Assembly (NCBI GenBank): GCA_963580285.1
Contig: OY757023.1
Coordinates: 125,479,440 to 125,543,439, forward strand
Reading direction: 5' to 3'
DNA length: 64,000 bases
From: Lucinisca nassula
Taxonomy: Eukaryota > Mollusca > Bivalvia > Lucinida > Lucinidae
In this document: piece by piece, positions 9,345 through 20,009 of the stretch
Layout of the letters: every line of letters starts with the position of its first letter
Numbering within the stretch: position 1 is the stretch's first letter
The notes under the pieces: generated by a model
The model's database searches: none
Seen by the model: only the letters and a program-made list of their open reading frames with translations
What the model was told of the DNA's origin: nothing
Position numbers and translations under genes: made by a program

Positions 9345-11732
9345 CAAGAGGGCCATGATGACCCTGGATCGCTCACCTGATCCATAGTGTAACAAGTGGG
9401 CCCCAGAGAGGGCCATTATTGGCCCCAGGGCTTTAATGTGCATAATGTTGAGGGAGGTCTTAAAGGTGAAGCTTCATACCAAACATCAACAAAGGCTATA
9501 TAATTTGAACAATCTTGGCAAAGGTCCACTAGATGAAGCTACAAATCAAATATTAAAGACCTGGGCCTTGCGGTTTGAGAGAAGAAGATTTTTTTAAAGA
9601 TATTCCCTACATAAGCCTATGCAAAACCAAATGGCCCCAGGGCTATATAAATCTATGTAAAACCAAAGGGCCCCGGGGTGGGGCTTTTGTGGCCCCAGGG
9701 CTATAATTTGAACAATCTTGGTAGAGGTCCATTAGATGAAGCTTCATACCAAATTTCAAAGTCCTGGGCCTTGTGGTTTCAGAGAAGAAGATTTTTAAAG
9801 ATTATCCCTATATAAGCCTATGTTAAACCAAAGGGCCCCGGGGCGGGGCCACTTTTGGCCCCAGCACTATAATTTGAATCATCTTGGTAGGGGTCCTTTA
9901 GAAGAAGCTTCATACCAAATATAAAAGACCTAGGACTTGTGGTTTCAGAGAAGAAGATTTTTAAATATTTTACCTATATAAGTCTATGTAAAACCAAAAG
10001 GCCCCGGAGCAGGGGCATTTTTGGCCCAAGGGCTATAATTTGATCATTTGAACAATCTTGGTAGGGGTCCACTAGATGAGGCTTCATACAAAATATCAAA
10101 GTCCTGGGCCTTGCGGTTTCAGAGAAGAAAATTTTTAAAGATTTTCCCTATATAAGCCTATGTAAAACCAAAGGGCCCCGGGGCGGGGGCATTTTTTGCC
10201 CCAGCACTATAATTTGAACAATCTTGGTGGGGGTCAACTAGATGAAGCTTCATACCAAATATCAAAGTCCTGGGCTTTGCGGTTTTAGAGAAGAAGATTT
10301 TAAAGATTTCCCTATATAAGCCTATGTAAAACCAAAGGGCCCCGGGGCGGGGGCATTTTTGGTCCCAGCACTATAATTTGAACAATCTTGGTAGGGGTCC
10401 TTTAGATGAAGCTTCATACCAAATATAAAAGACTTAGGCCTTGTGGTTTCAGAGAAGAAGATTTTTAAAGATTTTCCCTATATAAGTCTACGTAAAACCA
10501 AAGGGCCCCGGGGCGGGGGCATTTTTGGCCCAAGGGCTATAATTTGAACAATCTTGGTAGAGGCCCATTAGATAAAACTTCATTCTAAATATCAAAGTCC
10601 TGGGCCTTGCTGTTTCAGAGAAGAAGATTTTTAAAGATTCTGCATATATAAGCCTATGTAAAACCAAAGGGCCCCGGGGCGGGGGCATTTTTGGTCCCAG
10701 CACTATAATTTGAACAATCTTGGTAGGGGTCCACTAGATGAAGCTTCATACCAAATATCAAAGACCTGGGCCTTGTGGTTTCAGAGAAGAAGATTTTTAA
10801 AGATTTTCCCTATATAAGCCAATGTAAAACCAAAGGGCCCCGTGGCGGGGGCATTTTTTGTCCCAGCACTATAATTTGAACAATCTTGGTAGGGGTCCAC
10901 TAGATGAAGCTTCATACCAAATATTAAAGTCCTGGGCCTTGTGGTTTCAGAGAAGAAGATTTTTAAAGATTTTCCCTATATAAGCCTATGTAAAACCAAA
11001 GGGCCCTGGGGCGGGGGCATTTTTGGCCCCAGCACTATAATTTGAACAATCTTGTTAGGGGTCCACTAGATGAAGCTTCATACCAAATATCAAAGACCTG
11101 GGCCTTGTGGTTTCAGAGAAGAAGATTTTTAAAGATTTTCCCTATATAAGCCTATGTAAAACCAAAGGGCCCAGTGGCGGGGGCATTTTTTGTCCCAGCA
11201 CTATAATTTGAACAATCTTGGTAGGGGTCCACTAGATGAAGCTTCATACCAAATATCAAAGTCCTGGGCCTTGTGGTTTCAGAGAAGAAGATTTTTAAAC
11301 ATTTTCCCTATATAAGCCTATGTAAAACCAAAGGGCCCTGGGGCGGGGGCATTTTTGGCCCCAGCACGATAATTTGAACAATCTTGGTAGGGGTCCACTA
11401 GATGAAGCTTCATACCAAATATCAAAGACCTGGGCCTTGTGGTTTCAGAGAAGAAGATTTTTTAAGTTTTTGGTGAAAAATATCTATTTTTGGCTCCTGT
11501 GACCTAGATGTGCAACGGACCGGAACCATTTGAACAACTTTGAAAGGGGACCACCTAAGGATCATTCCTGTGAAGTTTGGTCAAAATCCAATTAGTGGTT
11601 TAGGAGGAGATGTCGTTTAAAGAAATTGTTTACGCACGCACGGACGCACGGACGGACGGACGCACGCACGACGGACGACGGACAAAAAGTGATCCCAAAA
11701 GCTCACCTCGTCACTAGGTGACGGTGAGCTAA
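9345..11732 (+). mobile_element. Helitron-like tandem-core element H2 (inserted in MITE E)
   Basis: Starts CAAGAGGGCCATGATGACCC TGGATCGCTCACCTG. About a dozen cores of roughly 165 bp follow (ACCAAAGGGCCCCGGGGCGG, CAATCTTGGTAGGGGTCC, AGATGAAGCTTCATACC, TTTCAGAGAAGAAGATTTTT). The GAC microsatellite is at 11635-11690 and the 3' hairpin is GCTCACCTCGTCACTA / TAGGTGACGGTGAGC, ending CTAA. The architecture matches the bivalve pearl/CvA type and non-autonomous Helitrons (family knowledge). The host MITE reads through exactly when it is removed, so no target duplication. Confidence 0.85.
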
Positions 11733-11783
11733 TAAAAGTGGGGTTCAACGGGGTCAAAATTATATAGGCGTGTTTTCGTGATG
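11733..11783. mobile_element. Palindromic MITE family E, right end
   Basis: TAAAAGTGGGGTTCAACGGG followed by TATAGGCGTGTTTTCGTGAT G, the inverted partner of the left end at 9031. Joined to 9344 it gives the standard ACTATATAAAAGTGG sequence of intact copies. Confidence 0.8.
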
Positions 11784-12001
11784 CATATGAAGTTCTGAAT
11801 CTTGTCAGGTTAGTTGGACGTGTGTCTGACTGGTGATCTGTTCTAAATCTTAGCACTGGTAGGCTGTAATCTTTGATTGTGGCTTTCCTTTGCCATCTAT
11901 TTCTATATTATTTTTTTGGTGGGTGGGCGGGGGGAGTGAAGATACTAGTTGGGTTAACACCTGTTACTTTTGTGCCCATGCATGGTATAACAGCTAACAT
12001 A

Positions 12002-12678
12002 TCGTCTGCTGAGTGCAATAACGTTGTAAGTGCAAAATGGCAACTTTTCAGGAGAGACAAAAAACTGTTTTATTAAAGAATGGCATAGAAAACCATTCTA
12101 TAAGCTGGTTTCTTGACTTCATGGCGATTTCTTTCATTTGTGTGTGATGTTTATTGTTGAATAAATGACATTTGAAAAGAAATATTTAGCATTTAAGGGT
12201 TGATACACCATTTTTGCGCCAAGTGTTTTTGGTGCAAAAACAGTGTAAGTGCATCCAGGGCTAAAACGGTGTAAATGTACAAACCTTATTTCACCCGCCT
12301 TTTACATGGTAAAGCAGTAAGTTAAAGACACTTGGTAGGTAATAGGTCACATTTTATACATTCTGCATGGTACTTATATGCTTATTCTGAAATATCAAGT
12401 AACAGGATTCAATGTTTTTGAGGTATTAAAAAACTTTGCACAAAAATGGGGTAAGTGCACTTGCACTGTTTTTGCACCAACTTTTTTTCTAAAAGTCAGA
12501 GCAAAAACGGTGTAACTGACAAAAAAATTTCCAAAATGCTGAAATAAATCATGATTCAGGCAGAATCCAGCTGTAGAACTTATTTACCAAGTGTGTCAAG
12601 TCCTAAGGGACCCATTTATGCAAAAAAAACTATTTTGGCCAAAATGTCAGTTACACCGTCATTGCACTCAGCAGACGA
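12002..12678. mobile_element. TIR element, non-coding, about 680 bp
   Basis: Ends TCGTCTGCTGAGTGCAATAA CG and, inverted, CGTCATTGCACTCAGCAGAC GA; similarity continues inward (GTAAGTGCAAAATGG versus its inverse). Interior is rich in GTGCAAAAA-type motifs and has no reading frame. It sits between a single minisatellite unit (11940-11998) and the Ngaro-like element. Confidence 0.75.
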
Positions 12679-12863
12679 ATATAATTAATTTCGTTTGAAG
12701 GGACTGAATTAGAAATTAATTATTTTCTCCTGGCCCAGAGAGGCATTCGTAGTTTTTCTTTTGGTCAGTCGTGTATGATACGGTCAAGTGATTGTAAAAT
12801 TGTCATTCTAGCGGTGGATCGATTCTCGAACACATCAACTTACATGTGGCGTGATTTTGTTTT
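12679..12863 (+). repeat. Split direct repeat A1 of the Ngaro-like element
   Basis: From ATATAATTAATTTCGTTTGA to GTGATTTTGTTTT; recurs at 17499-17683. It ends three bases before the ORF1 start codon, so A1 presumably supplies the promoter and leader. Confidence 0.9.
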
Positions 12864-12866
12864 GTA

Positions 12867-13664
12867 ATGGCGGAGGGTTCAACTTCTGACACTTTATCTT
12901 CTTCCATTAAGGAGCTTCTTTCTGAAGTTAGGGACCAGAAGCGGCAAATTATTACTATCCAGGAGGAAGTGCGGGCGAATTCTGCTATTGTTTCGTCACA
13001 AGTTAAAAAACTGAAAACTGAACAAGAATACACGTGGAAGAGAGCGGGTAACAAAATTCAATTTTGTTTTAATTCCGAACTGCAGGACAACATCAAGCAG
13101 ACTTTGTGGGCTCTAGAGAACAATAAATTAGAATATATGAGAGAATTGCTAACAGAGACTGACAGTAAACTTAAACAAAGAAATAAACTGATAAAAATTG
13201 CAGATAGCTCTGAAGGCGGATGGGAAACCGTCCGTCAGTATGAATCAAACCCTGTGGCGAGTGACTCTGAAGATGAAAATAAGATTGTCAAGGCGGAATC
13301 TCGAGCGGTACGGAAGAAAAGGAGTGTCATCAAGGCTAAATATGGTAGAGCTACTCCTTCAGCTACTGCTACTAGCGGTTCTCTTTGGGCTGGTTCTTCA
13401 GCTCCATGGGGTGGTGTACCAGGGTACCAGTCTCAGTCAGCGGTTCCTTCTATGCCGGCGTTCTTACCACCACTGTCTACTAGACCACGGCTTTTTCGTC
13501 CCTTCCCAGGACCATCCATGTGGCCAGGTTCCTGTTTCGCCTGTGGGGAATTTTCCCATCTGCGCCGGGACTGCCCATACTATTCAGCAGGGCCAAGACA
13601 GCAGCGACCAGCCCTTACTGCAGCCACAAACATCCCAGCAGCAGCAGCAGCAGCATCAAAATGA
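12867..13664 (+). CDS. ORF1, Gag-like protein with zinc knuckle
   Basis: 265 residues. N-terminal half (MAEGSTSDTLSSSIKELLSE and onward) is charged and likely coiled coil; the middle is Ser/Ala/Pro-rich. One CCHC knuckle, CFACGEFSHLRRDC (C-x2-C-x4-H-x4-C), lies near residue 228, as in retroelement nucleocapsids that bind RNA. The protein ends in an alanine run coded by a GCA repeat. Starts right after repeat A1 and overlaps the open frame of ORF2. Presumed structural protein of the retrotransposon. Confidence 0.85.
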   Translation: MAEGSTSDTLSSSIKELLSEVRDQKRQIITIQEEVRANSAIVSSQVKKLKTEQEYTWKRAGNKIQFCFNSELQDNIKQTLWALENNKLEYMRELLTETDSKLKQRNKLIKIADSSEGGWETVRQYESNPVASDSEDENKIVKAESRAVRKKRSVIKAKYGRATPSATATSGSLWAGSSAPWGGVPGYQSQSAVPSMPAFLPPLSTRPRLFRPFPGPSMWPGSCFACGEFSHLRRDCPYYSAGPRQQRPALTAATNIPAAAAAASK

Positions 13665-13671
13665 TACTGAT

Positions 13672-15681
13672 ATGCAAGATGAGTATATTTCTCCCTCTTG
13701 TAATGATCGCCATTCTAATAATGGGCTCACAACTGATTATTTTGAATATGAACAGAATCAAACAAGCATAATTGTTAAAGGCAGGTTAAAACAGAACATA
13801 GAATTTTGGCGGAATATAGGTGCAAATAGTTTTGTTTTAGATATTATTGAAAATGGTTATAAAATTCCATTCTATTCTTTCCCGCCAAAAATGAGGCTCA
13901 AGAACAATAACTCTGCTGTCTCTAATGCGGAGTTTGTGACAGAAGCTATCGCAGATTTACTTAATCGGGGTCTTGTGGTGAAATGTAATAACATACCACA
14001 CTGTGTTAATCCTCTTTCAGTCTCAGTACAGTCCAGTGGTAAGAAAAGGTTGATATTAGATCTCAGTTTAGTTAACAAACATATCTGGAAAGTTTCGGTG
14101 AAATATGAAGATTTGAAAGTTGCTCTTTTGTTCTTAAATAAAAATGACTGGATGGTTAAATGGGACATTCATTCAGCTTACCACCATGTCAGCATGAGCG
14201 ATCTTCATACTGACTTTTTGGGCTTCTCTTGGACATATCCAAGTGGTACAATCTTCATGAAATTTGTTGTTTTGCCATTTGGATTGTCCACAGCTCCATA
14301 TGTCTATACCAAGCTCTCTAGGCCGCTAATTGCCAAATGGAGGGCTGAGAGCAAAAGGGCCGTAATGTACCTAGATGATGGATTTGGGTGTAGCCATAGT
14401 AAAGAGTCCACTGAGATCATGGCAAAATCAATGAAATCTGATTTGATAAGTTCAGGATTTGTTCCAAAGGTAGAAAAATCTCTTTGGGTGCCCGTTCAAC
14501 GCCTTCAGTGGCTGGGGGCAATTCTTGACTCTGTTCAATTTACGATAGAAATTCCCAAATGTAGAATTGAAGCTTTGCTGTCTACGATAGATGACATAGA
14601 ATATGCAGTTCGTGTAAGTCGACGTGTGCACGTTAAAAAAGTTGCTAGAATGGTTGGGCAGATAACTTCTATGTCGGTAGTCCTTGGCAACATGTCTCAA
14701 ATTATGACAAGATATTTGAGCATGAATATTTTGAGCGCATTTACCTGGAATTCGTACATAAAATTATCTGTTGATAGTTTGGAGCAGATAAGGTTTTGGA
14801 AAAACAATATTTTTGAGATAAATATCAGGCATTTGCAGTCTCAGTCTTTTTGCTCAAAAATTGTATATAGTGATGCAAGTCATTCTGGGTACGGTGGTTA
14901 TGAAGTTCATACAGTGAATGGGGTAAGTCACGGTCAGTGGTCATTAGCGGAGAGTTCCCAGAGTTCCACATGGAGAGAGCTTAAGGCGGTGAACAATGTT
15001 TTGAGGTCATTTTTAGGAATTTTAGCCAATAGCAAAGTTAAATGGTTTACTGATAATAAGTCAGTTTGTAGTATTGTTCAGAAAGGGTCAATGAACAAAG
15101 ATTTACAAGACATTGCTTTCAATATTTTTTCATTTTGTGCGGTAAATTGCATAACGTTGGAAATTGAATGGATACCGCGTACACTGAACCAAAAAGCTGA
15201 CTACATTTCTAAAATTATTGACAGTGATGACTGGGGTTTATCCCTTGAAACTTTCCATATACTTAGTCTCAGGTGGGGGCCTTTTGATATGGACTGGTTT
15301 GCGTCAGAGCACAATGCTAAAATACCTAGGTTTTATTCTAGATTTTGGAATGAAGGTTGTGTTGGAGTCGACGCTTTCACCGCCAAATGGGGAAATTGTA
15401 ACGGCTATTTTTTGCCTCCGATCAGTCTTATATCTAGGGTATTAAAGCAGATGATAATGTGTCGGGCCTACGGTGTTCTGGTATTGCCATTATGGCGCTC
15501 AGCAAATTTCTGGCCTTTACTTTGTTGTGAAGATGGTTATTTTATACACAATGTTACAGATGTGGCTGATTTACCTACAGATAAATTGAGTTATGTCCCT
15601 TGCAAAAATGGAAGAGGTATTTTTGGCAATACTGATCTTAAATTTAGAATGCTTGCTCTTAAGTTAGATTTCCGGGAGTAG
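13672..15681 (+). CDS. ORF2, reverse transcriptase-RNase H of DIRS/Ngaro type
   Basis: From the ATG 8 nt after the ORF1 stop, about 669 residues; the frame is open further upstream to 13198, overlapping ORF1. RT blocks: KKRLILDLSLVNKHI, VKWDIHSAYHHV (catalytic Asp), LPFGLSTAPYVYTKL, and YLDDGFG with the paired aspartates near residue 235. RNase H: YSDASHSG, WRELKAVNNVL, WFTDNKSVCSI and NQKADYISK supply the D-E-D-D set. The C-terminal block WGPFDMDWFASEHNAKIPRF with DAFTAKWG is characteristic of DIRS-like elements. No stop or frameshift seen. Confidence 0.92.
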   Translation: MQDEYISPSCNDRHSNNGLTTDYFEYEQNQTSIIVKGRLKQNIEFWRNIGANSFVLDIIENGYKIPFYSFPPKMRLKNNNSAVSNAEFVTEAIADLLNRGLVVKCNNIPHCVNPLSVSVQSSGKKRLILDLSLVNKHIWKVSVKYEDLKVALLFLNKNDWMVKWDIHSAYHHVSMSDLHTDFLGFSWTYPSGTIFMKFVVLPFGLSTAPYVYTKLSRPLIAKWRAESKRAVMYLDDGFGCSHSKESTEIMAKSMKSDLISSGFVPKVEKSLWVPVQRLQWLGAILDSVQFTIEIPKCRIEALLSTIDDIEYAVRVSRRVHVKKVARMVGQITSMSVVLGNMSQIMTRYLSMNILSAFTWNSYIKLSVDSLEQIRFWKNNIFEINIRHLQSQSFCSKIVYSDASHSGYGGYEVHTVNGVSHGQWSLAESSQSSTWRELKAVNNVLRSFLGILANSKVKWFTDNKSVCSIVQKGSMNKDLQDIAFNIFSFCAVNCITLEIEWIPRTLNQKADYISKIIDSDDWGLSLETFHILSLRWGPFDMDWFASEHNAKIPRFYSRFWNEGCVGVDAFTAKWGNCNGYFLPPISLISRVLKQMIMCRAYGVLVLPLWRSANFWPLLCCEDGYFIHNVTDVADLPTDKLSYVPCKNGRGIFGNTDLKFRMLALKLDFRE

Positions 15682-15884
15682 CTGTTTAAGTGTTCAATTT
15701 TTGATAAGTATTTGTTGATATATTCTTATCCATTTGAGAATTTGTTTCATAAGGTATGTGAAACACACCATGAAATGTCAGTTTGTATCTGAATATCTTG
15801 ATGTTGGCATAAAACAGTAGTCTGATCAAGTAATTAATAATCTAGTCAATTATCATGTAAATACGTTTACCTAATGAGTTGCAC

Positions 15885-16025
15885 GTTAAACCCCATTTTA
15901 AACAGAAGAATGGGGTTAACTGTGGTATACATTGTCTTCTTTGCTTGAGGACATGGGTTGTGGGTACTCGTTAGACTCGCTTCGATGAGGCGGTTCTAAC
16001 GGATCCTCGTGACATATAGGAGTAT
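15885..16025. mobile_element. Truncated family E MITE inside the Ngaro-like element
   Basis: CCCCATTTTAAACAGAAG and GGGTTGTGGGTACTCGTTAG with apex CTTCGATGAGGCGGTTCTAA. Followed by an AAT-type microsatellite (about 16032-16085). Its placement between ORF2 and ORF3 leaves the coding regions untouched. Confidence 0.6.
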
Positions 16026-16261
16026 GTTTAATAATGACTTATAATAATAAGAATAATAAAAATATTAATAATAATAATAATAAATGTATTATATATATAC
16101 ATATATATGAATCATGAGAGTCTGCCGAGTATTGTGTTAATCAGAATAACAGTGCTTTAATTGTAGTCTGCATTGGACGGGGTGCTTGGCTGGCAATTGT
16201 GTTTTATATAGGTGTTTTATTAATACATGTACTACAGACAAAACTGTATGGCGATTGCAAG

Positions 16262-16330
16262 CCGTTAGAATATGCTAGGCCGACAGGCCTTGAGAATATG
16301 CTAGGCCGGCAGGCCTTGAGAATATGCTGT
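16262..16330. repeat. 28-bp tandem duplication
   Basis: Two full copies of GAATATGCTAGGCCGRCAGG CCTT plus a third partial GAATATGCT, upstream of the recombinase gene. Confidence 0.8.
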
Positions 16331-16373
16331 GAAGAATGTTTAACAAAAATCGTATATACGTTTATTTTTTCAG

Positions 16374-17369
16374 ATGTTCGAATCAGAGATCAAAGAGCTT
16401 CCAAGTGCTATGGTGGGCAGGGTGTCCCTGCTTCCAGAGCTTCTGTGTGAATCTAGAGCTGCGAATACGGCTTCGACTTATCGTGCAGGTTTCTCAAGAT
16501 GGAAAAAGTGGGCTCTGAGTAACGGGTTTGAGGTTAGGGATATCTTGCCCGCTAGGGCATTTCATGTGGCTCTTTATCTACTCTCTATTATTCAACAGTC
16601 TAATTCAGCTTCTCCGCTTATTAGTGCATTTTATAGTATTAAATGGATGCATTCTTTGTATGATAAAGTTTCTCCGACAGATTCGAATTTAGTCAAAAAT
16701 GTGTTTGAAGCTGGTAAACGTAGGTTAGCAAAGAAAGTTTCGAAAAAGGAACATATTTCAATAGATTTGTTGAAAAATATGTATAGTTCCACGTATTCTG
16801 AAGGAAATATATATACACAAAGGACAATATGTGCCTGTTTAATAGCATATTCTGGTTTTTTAAGAAGCTGTGAGTTATTAGCTATTAAAAGATGTGACAT
16901 TGTTATAGAAAATACACATATGTCTATTTTCATTGAAAGGTCAAAAACTGATATATTCCGTGACGGTGCATGGGTTTTGATATCAAGAACAAATTCGGAT
17001 ATTTGCCCAGTTCTGAGTGTTGAACGGTATTTTCAATGGGCTAACATTCCAGACAATTCAGAAGATTTTATATTTCGAAATATTACTAAGACTAATTCTG
17101 GATACGTTTTGCGAGCAGAAAACAAGGCATTGTCTTATACAAGATTAAGAGAAATCTTCATTGAAGCTTTTAAGCCTCATGTTTTGGACATCACGAAATT
17201 TGGTTTGCATAGCCTCAGATCAGGTGGCGCTACGGCGGCAGCTAATCATGGGGTTCCCGATCGTTTGTTCAAACGACATGGAAGGTGGCGCAGTGAAAAT
17301 GCTAAAGATGGGTATGTCCGTGATGAACTAAATGAGAGGCTTAGGGTTTCTCAGAGTCTGGGACTATAA
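16374..17369 (+). CDS. ORF3, tyrosine recombinase
   Basis: 331 residues. Catalytic pattern of tyrosine recombinases: Arg in SGFLRSCELLAIKR (near 161), H-x-x-R in HSLRSGGATAAANHG (near 278), then HGRWRSENAKDGYVRD containing the second His and the nucleophilic Tyr (near 313). In DIRS-type elements this enzyme inserts the circular cDNA. It ends about 50 bp before repeat B1. The start at MFESEIKELPSAMVG is the first ATG of the conserved frame; M13 is an alternative. Confidence 0.92.
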   Translation: MFESEIKELPSAMVGRVSLLPELLCESRAANTASTYRAGFSRWKKWALSNGFEVRDILPARAFHVALYLLSIIQQSNSASPLISAFYSIKWMHSLYDKVSPTDSNLVKNVFEAGKRRLAKKVSKKEHISIDLLKNMYSSTYSEGNIYTQRTICACLIAYSGFLRSCELLAIKRCDIVIENTHMSIFIERSKTDIFRDGAWVLISRTNSDICPVLSVERYFQWANIPDNSEDFIFRNITKTNSGYVLRAENKALSYTRLREIFIEAFKPHVLDITKFGLHSLRSGGATAAANHGVPDRLFKRHGRWRSENAKDGYVRDELNERLRVSQSLGL

Positions 17370-17421
17370 GACCAAATACTGAAAAAGTCAGTACACAGAA
17401 ACAGACCCGTTCTTTGTGTTC

Positions 17422-17962
17422 TAGCGGTCGATCCACACGCTCAAGGCATTTGGGTTGTTACGTTTTCTGTTAGAATGCTATATGGTGTCACAGGAGAAAT
17501 ATAATTAATTTCGTTTGAAGGGACTGAATTAGAAATTAATTATTTTCTCCTGGCCCAGAGAGGCATTCGTAGTTTTTCTTTTGGTCAGTCGTGTATGATA
17601 CGGTCAAGTGATTGTAAAATTGTCATTCTAGCGGTGGATCGATTCTCGAACACATCAACTTACATGTGGCGTGATTTTGTTTTAAATTATGCCTAGTTAA
17701 ATAATGCTTAAATTATGTTGGTTTTAGTCATTGAAGGTTTACTAGTAGTCGCTTTCGAAAGATATGTGGTTATGTACTAATATATCCCGGTATGGCAATA
17801 ACTGATTATAGGGGCGTAAGTATCGGATAATAAGCCCGATACTAAATTGTATAAATGTCACTGGATAAAGTTATTGAAAATAAATTAGCGGTCGATCCAC
17901 ACGCTCAAGGCATTTGGGTTGTTACGTTTTCTGTTAGAATGCTATATGGTGTCACAGGAGAA
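17422..17962 (+). repeat. B1-A2-spacer-B2 terminal block of the Ngaro-like element
   Basis: B1 17422-17498 (TAGCGGTCGATCCACACGCT to CACAGGAGAA) runs directly into A2 17499-17683; a unique 202-bp spacer precedes B2 17886-17962. In this element class B1-A2 marks the join used to re-template the ends. Confidence 0.9.
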
Positions 17963-18650
17963 TATGTAGTTCTAAATCTTGCCAGGTTTAGGAGTAACTA
18001 TACTGGTTGGGGTAACACCTGTTACTTTTGTGACCATGTGAGGCATAACGGCTAACATCTGTAGCTCTAAATCTTACCAGGTTTAGGAGTAACTATACTG
18101 GTTGGGGTAAGACCTGTTACTTTTGTGACCATGTGAGGCATAACAGCTAACATCTGTAGTACTAAATCTTACCAAGTTTAGGAGTGACTATACTTGCTGG
18201 GGTAACACCTGTTACTTTTGTGACCATGTGAGGCATAATGGGATCATTGATTCCATTTTTTGGAATTTTGAAAATATTTGAGGGTCACTGATTGAGGCCT
18301 AATTGGCCGAAACTAGCTAGTCTGGCCCAGAAAACCTGTACACTCCATATTTTCCAGTTCTGTGGTGTATTCCTTGCTTCCAAAGGATAACCCTTTCTAG
18401 AACATATTTAGGAGTGACAATGCAGGTTGGGGTAACACCTGTTACTTTAGTCACCATGTGAGGCATTATGTCTGTAGTTCTAAATCTTACCAGGTTTAGG
18501 AGTGACAATACTGGTGACCATGTGAGGCATATTGGCTAACATCTGGAGCTCTAAATCTTACCAGGTTTAGGAGTGACAATACTGGTTGGAGTAACACCTG
18601 TTACTTTTGTGACCATGTGAGGCATTATGGCCGACATCTGTAGTTCAAGA
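17963..18650. repeat. 95-bp minisatellite
   Basis: Units contain CTAAATCTTACCAGGTTTAG, GGTAACACCTGTTACTTTTG and CCATGTGAGGCATAA; the spacing between AACACCTG motifs is 95 bp (18014, 18109, 18204), with diverged units to 18650. One isolated unit lies at 11940-11998 on the other side of the TIR element and the Ngaro element, so both elements inserted into this array. Confidence 0.85.
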
Positions 18651-18756
18651 TCCTCCAACTTCTGACTCCATTTGTAGGTAAACTTCTCTATAGAATGTCC
18701 ATCCTGCTCCCTGCAAATAATCAAGTATTGTGTCACAGACTAGGACCTAAAGTTAT

Positions 18757-19380
18757 TAACCCTTATCCTGCTGATTGCATTAATTTAGCCAGACCCATTT
18801 CTGACTATCAACCATTCAAAATAGTTGATATGTTTCATTCAAATTCACAAAATAATTGATAAACAGTGTAGATCTTGATCAGATTGCTTCTTTAGAAGCT
18901 ATAAAGAAGCCTTTTGATCAGGAGCTACAATATTTGCAAAGGCAGAGTTGTCAGGTTCAATAATATAAGGGCACCAGCTGAAAATGCTGCCTGTTTATGT
19001 TGACTGCTGCATCTTCTTGCAGACATTTTAAAAAGATTCTGCATACAGGCAAGTAATGTGGACCTGATCAGACTGCCCCTAGAATAGCAGTCTGATCTGG
19101 GTCCATGCTGATTGCAACAAAGCCTTCATCATAGTGCAGATTATATTTTTATTTTCTTTGGATGCATCAAGTTCATTGCTCATAATTTGCAAATCGAGTA
19201 CCGCTGAAATCGATGCTAGGGGGGTATTCAGCCTTGCATACAACAGTGCTGTTTATAAAGAAACTCAATAAAACCGAGTTTCCGGTTTTCATTCTAATAA
19301 TGTATTCTTTGCTTCCAAAGTTAACCTTTTTCATTTATTTTAAAAGTATTCAGCAGACAACTAAGGGTTAAATGGTTTTC
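18757..19380. mobile_element. Two or more diverged TTAA-type MITEs with hairpin core I
   Basis: TTAACCCTTATCCTGCTG at 18757 begins a family-C copy; its core near 18862-18945 is diverged. A second core at 19049-19112 has GACCTGATCAGACTGCCCCT / AGCAGTCTGATCTGGGTCC. From 19380 to about 20000 nothing certain is seen. Confidence 0.6.
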
Positions 19381-20009
19381 ATGTTCATAGCAACCAAGCA
19401 TGAAATCTATATTGCTTATAAATATGAACTAGAAATGTTTTCAGAAGAAAACTATGTACTCAACCATAAATATGACTCAAAACCAATGTGACTTTGAAGA
19501 TGAGGTCAAGGTCAACATAGAAGAATCAAGTCTTTGTTAGGCTGTCATGATAAATTTACAAGCTTAACAAGAATTTGTCAATTTGTCAATCACTTCAAAA
19601 GATATGGTGCAGACACGCAAAAATTGAGCAATCTTTTGACATGTGAGTTTGAAAAGTAGGATCAAATCTTTTGTAGAAACTGAAACATCAGATTTCATAT
19701 ATTGGTGAACAAAGTGCAGTGCGACTTAGATGGCTGGAACACTGATGACTTGTTCAACATGGCTGTTTCCAACCCCTTGAGTTCCCAAACAAAATTTCCC
19801 ATATCAGCAGATATTCATATTTTGGGATAATTTTCTTGTTTTCTATTGAAAATGCATCAGAATCAGAATTGTAACTGGTGACAAATCAAATAACATTGAT
19901 CCTGATTATCAATTCTTGCAGTGGGAATCTGAAAAGGAAGAGTGATGATTTCTGCAACTCGTAATTTAGGGTAATAAGGCCATCTGTCATAATGCTGGCA
20001 GTACCTTAA

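Larger units (their letters stand above)
12679..17962 (+). mobile_element. Ngaro/DIRS-type tyrosine-recombinase retrotransposon
   Basis: Architecture A1 (12679-12863), three reading frames, B1 (17422-17498), A2 (17499-17683), spacer, B2 (17886-17962). A1 and A2 (185 bp) and B1 and B2 (77 bp) appear identical by eye. Split direct repeats of this kind are the hallmark of Ngaro/PAT-like DIRS elements (family knowledge), which integrate through a circular intermediate without target duplication. Gag-like, RT-RNase H and recombinase frames are all open, so this is the youngest element in the window. A MITE relic, an AAT microsatellite and a 28-bp duplication lie between the RT and recombinase genes. 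Confidence 0.9.

Noticed and set aside
2780..11460. CRISPR array
   Set aside because: Repeat units are long (about 165-185 bp), imperfect and contiguous, without unique spacers, in a eukaryotic intron.
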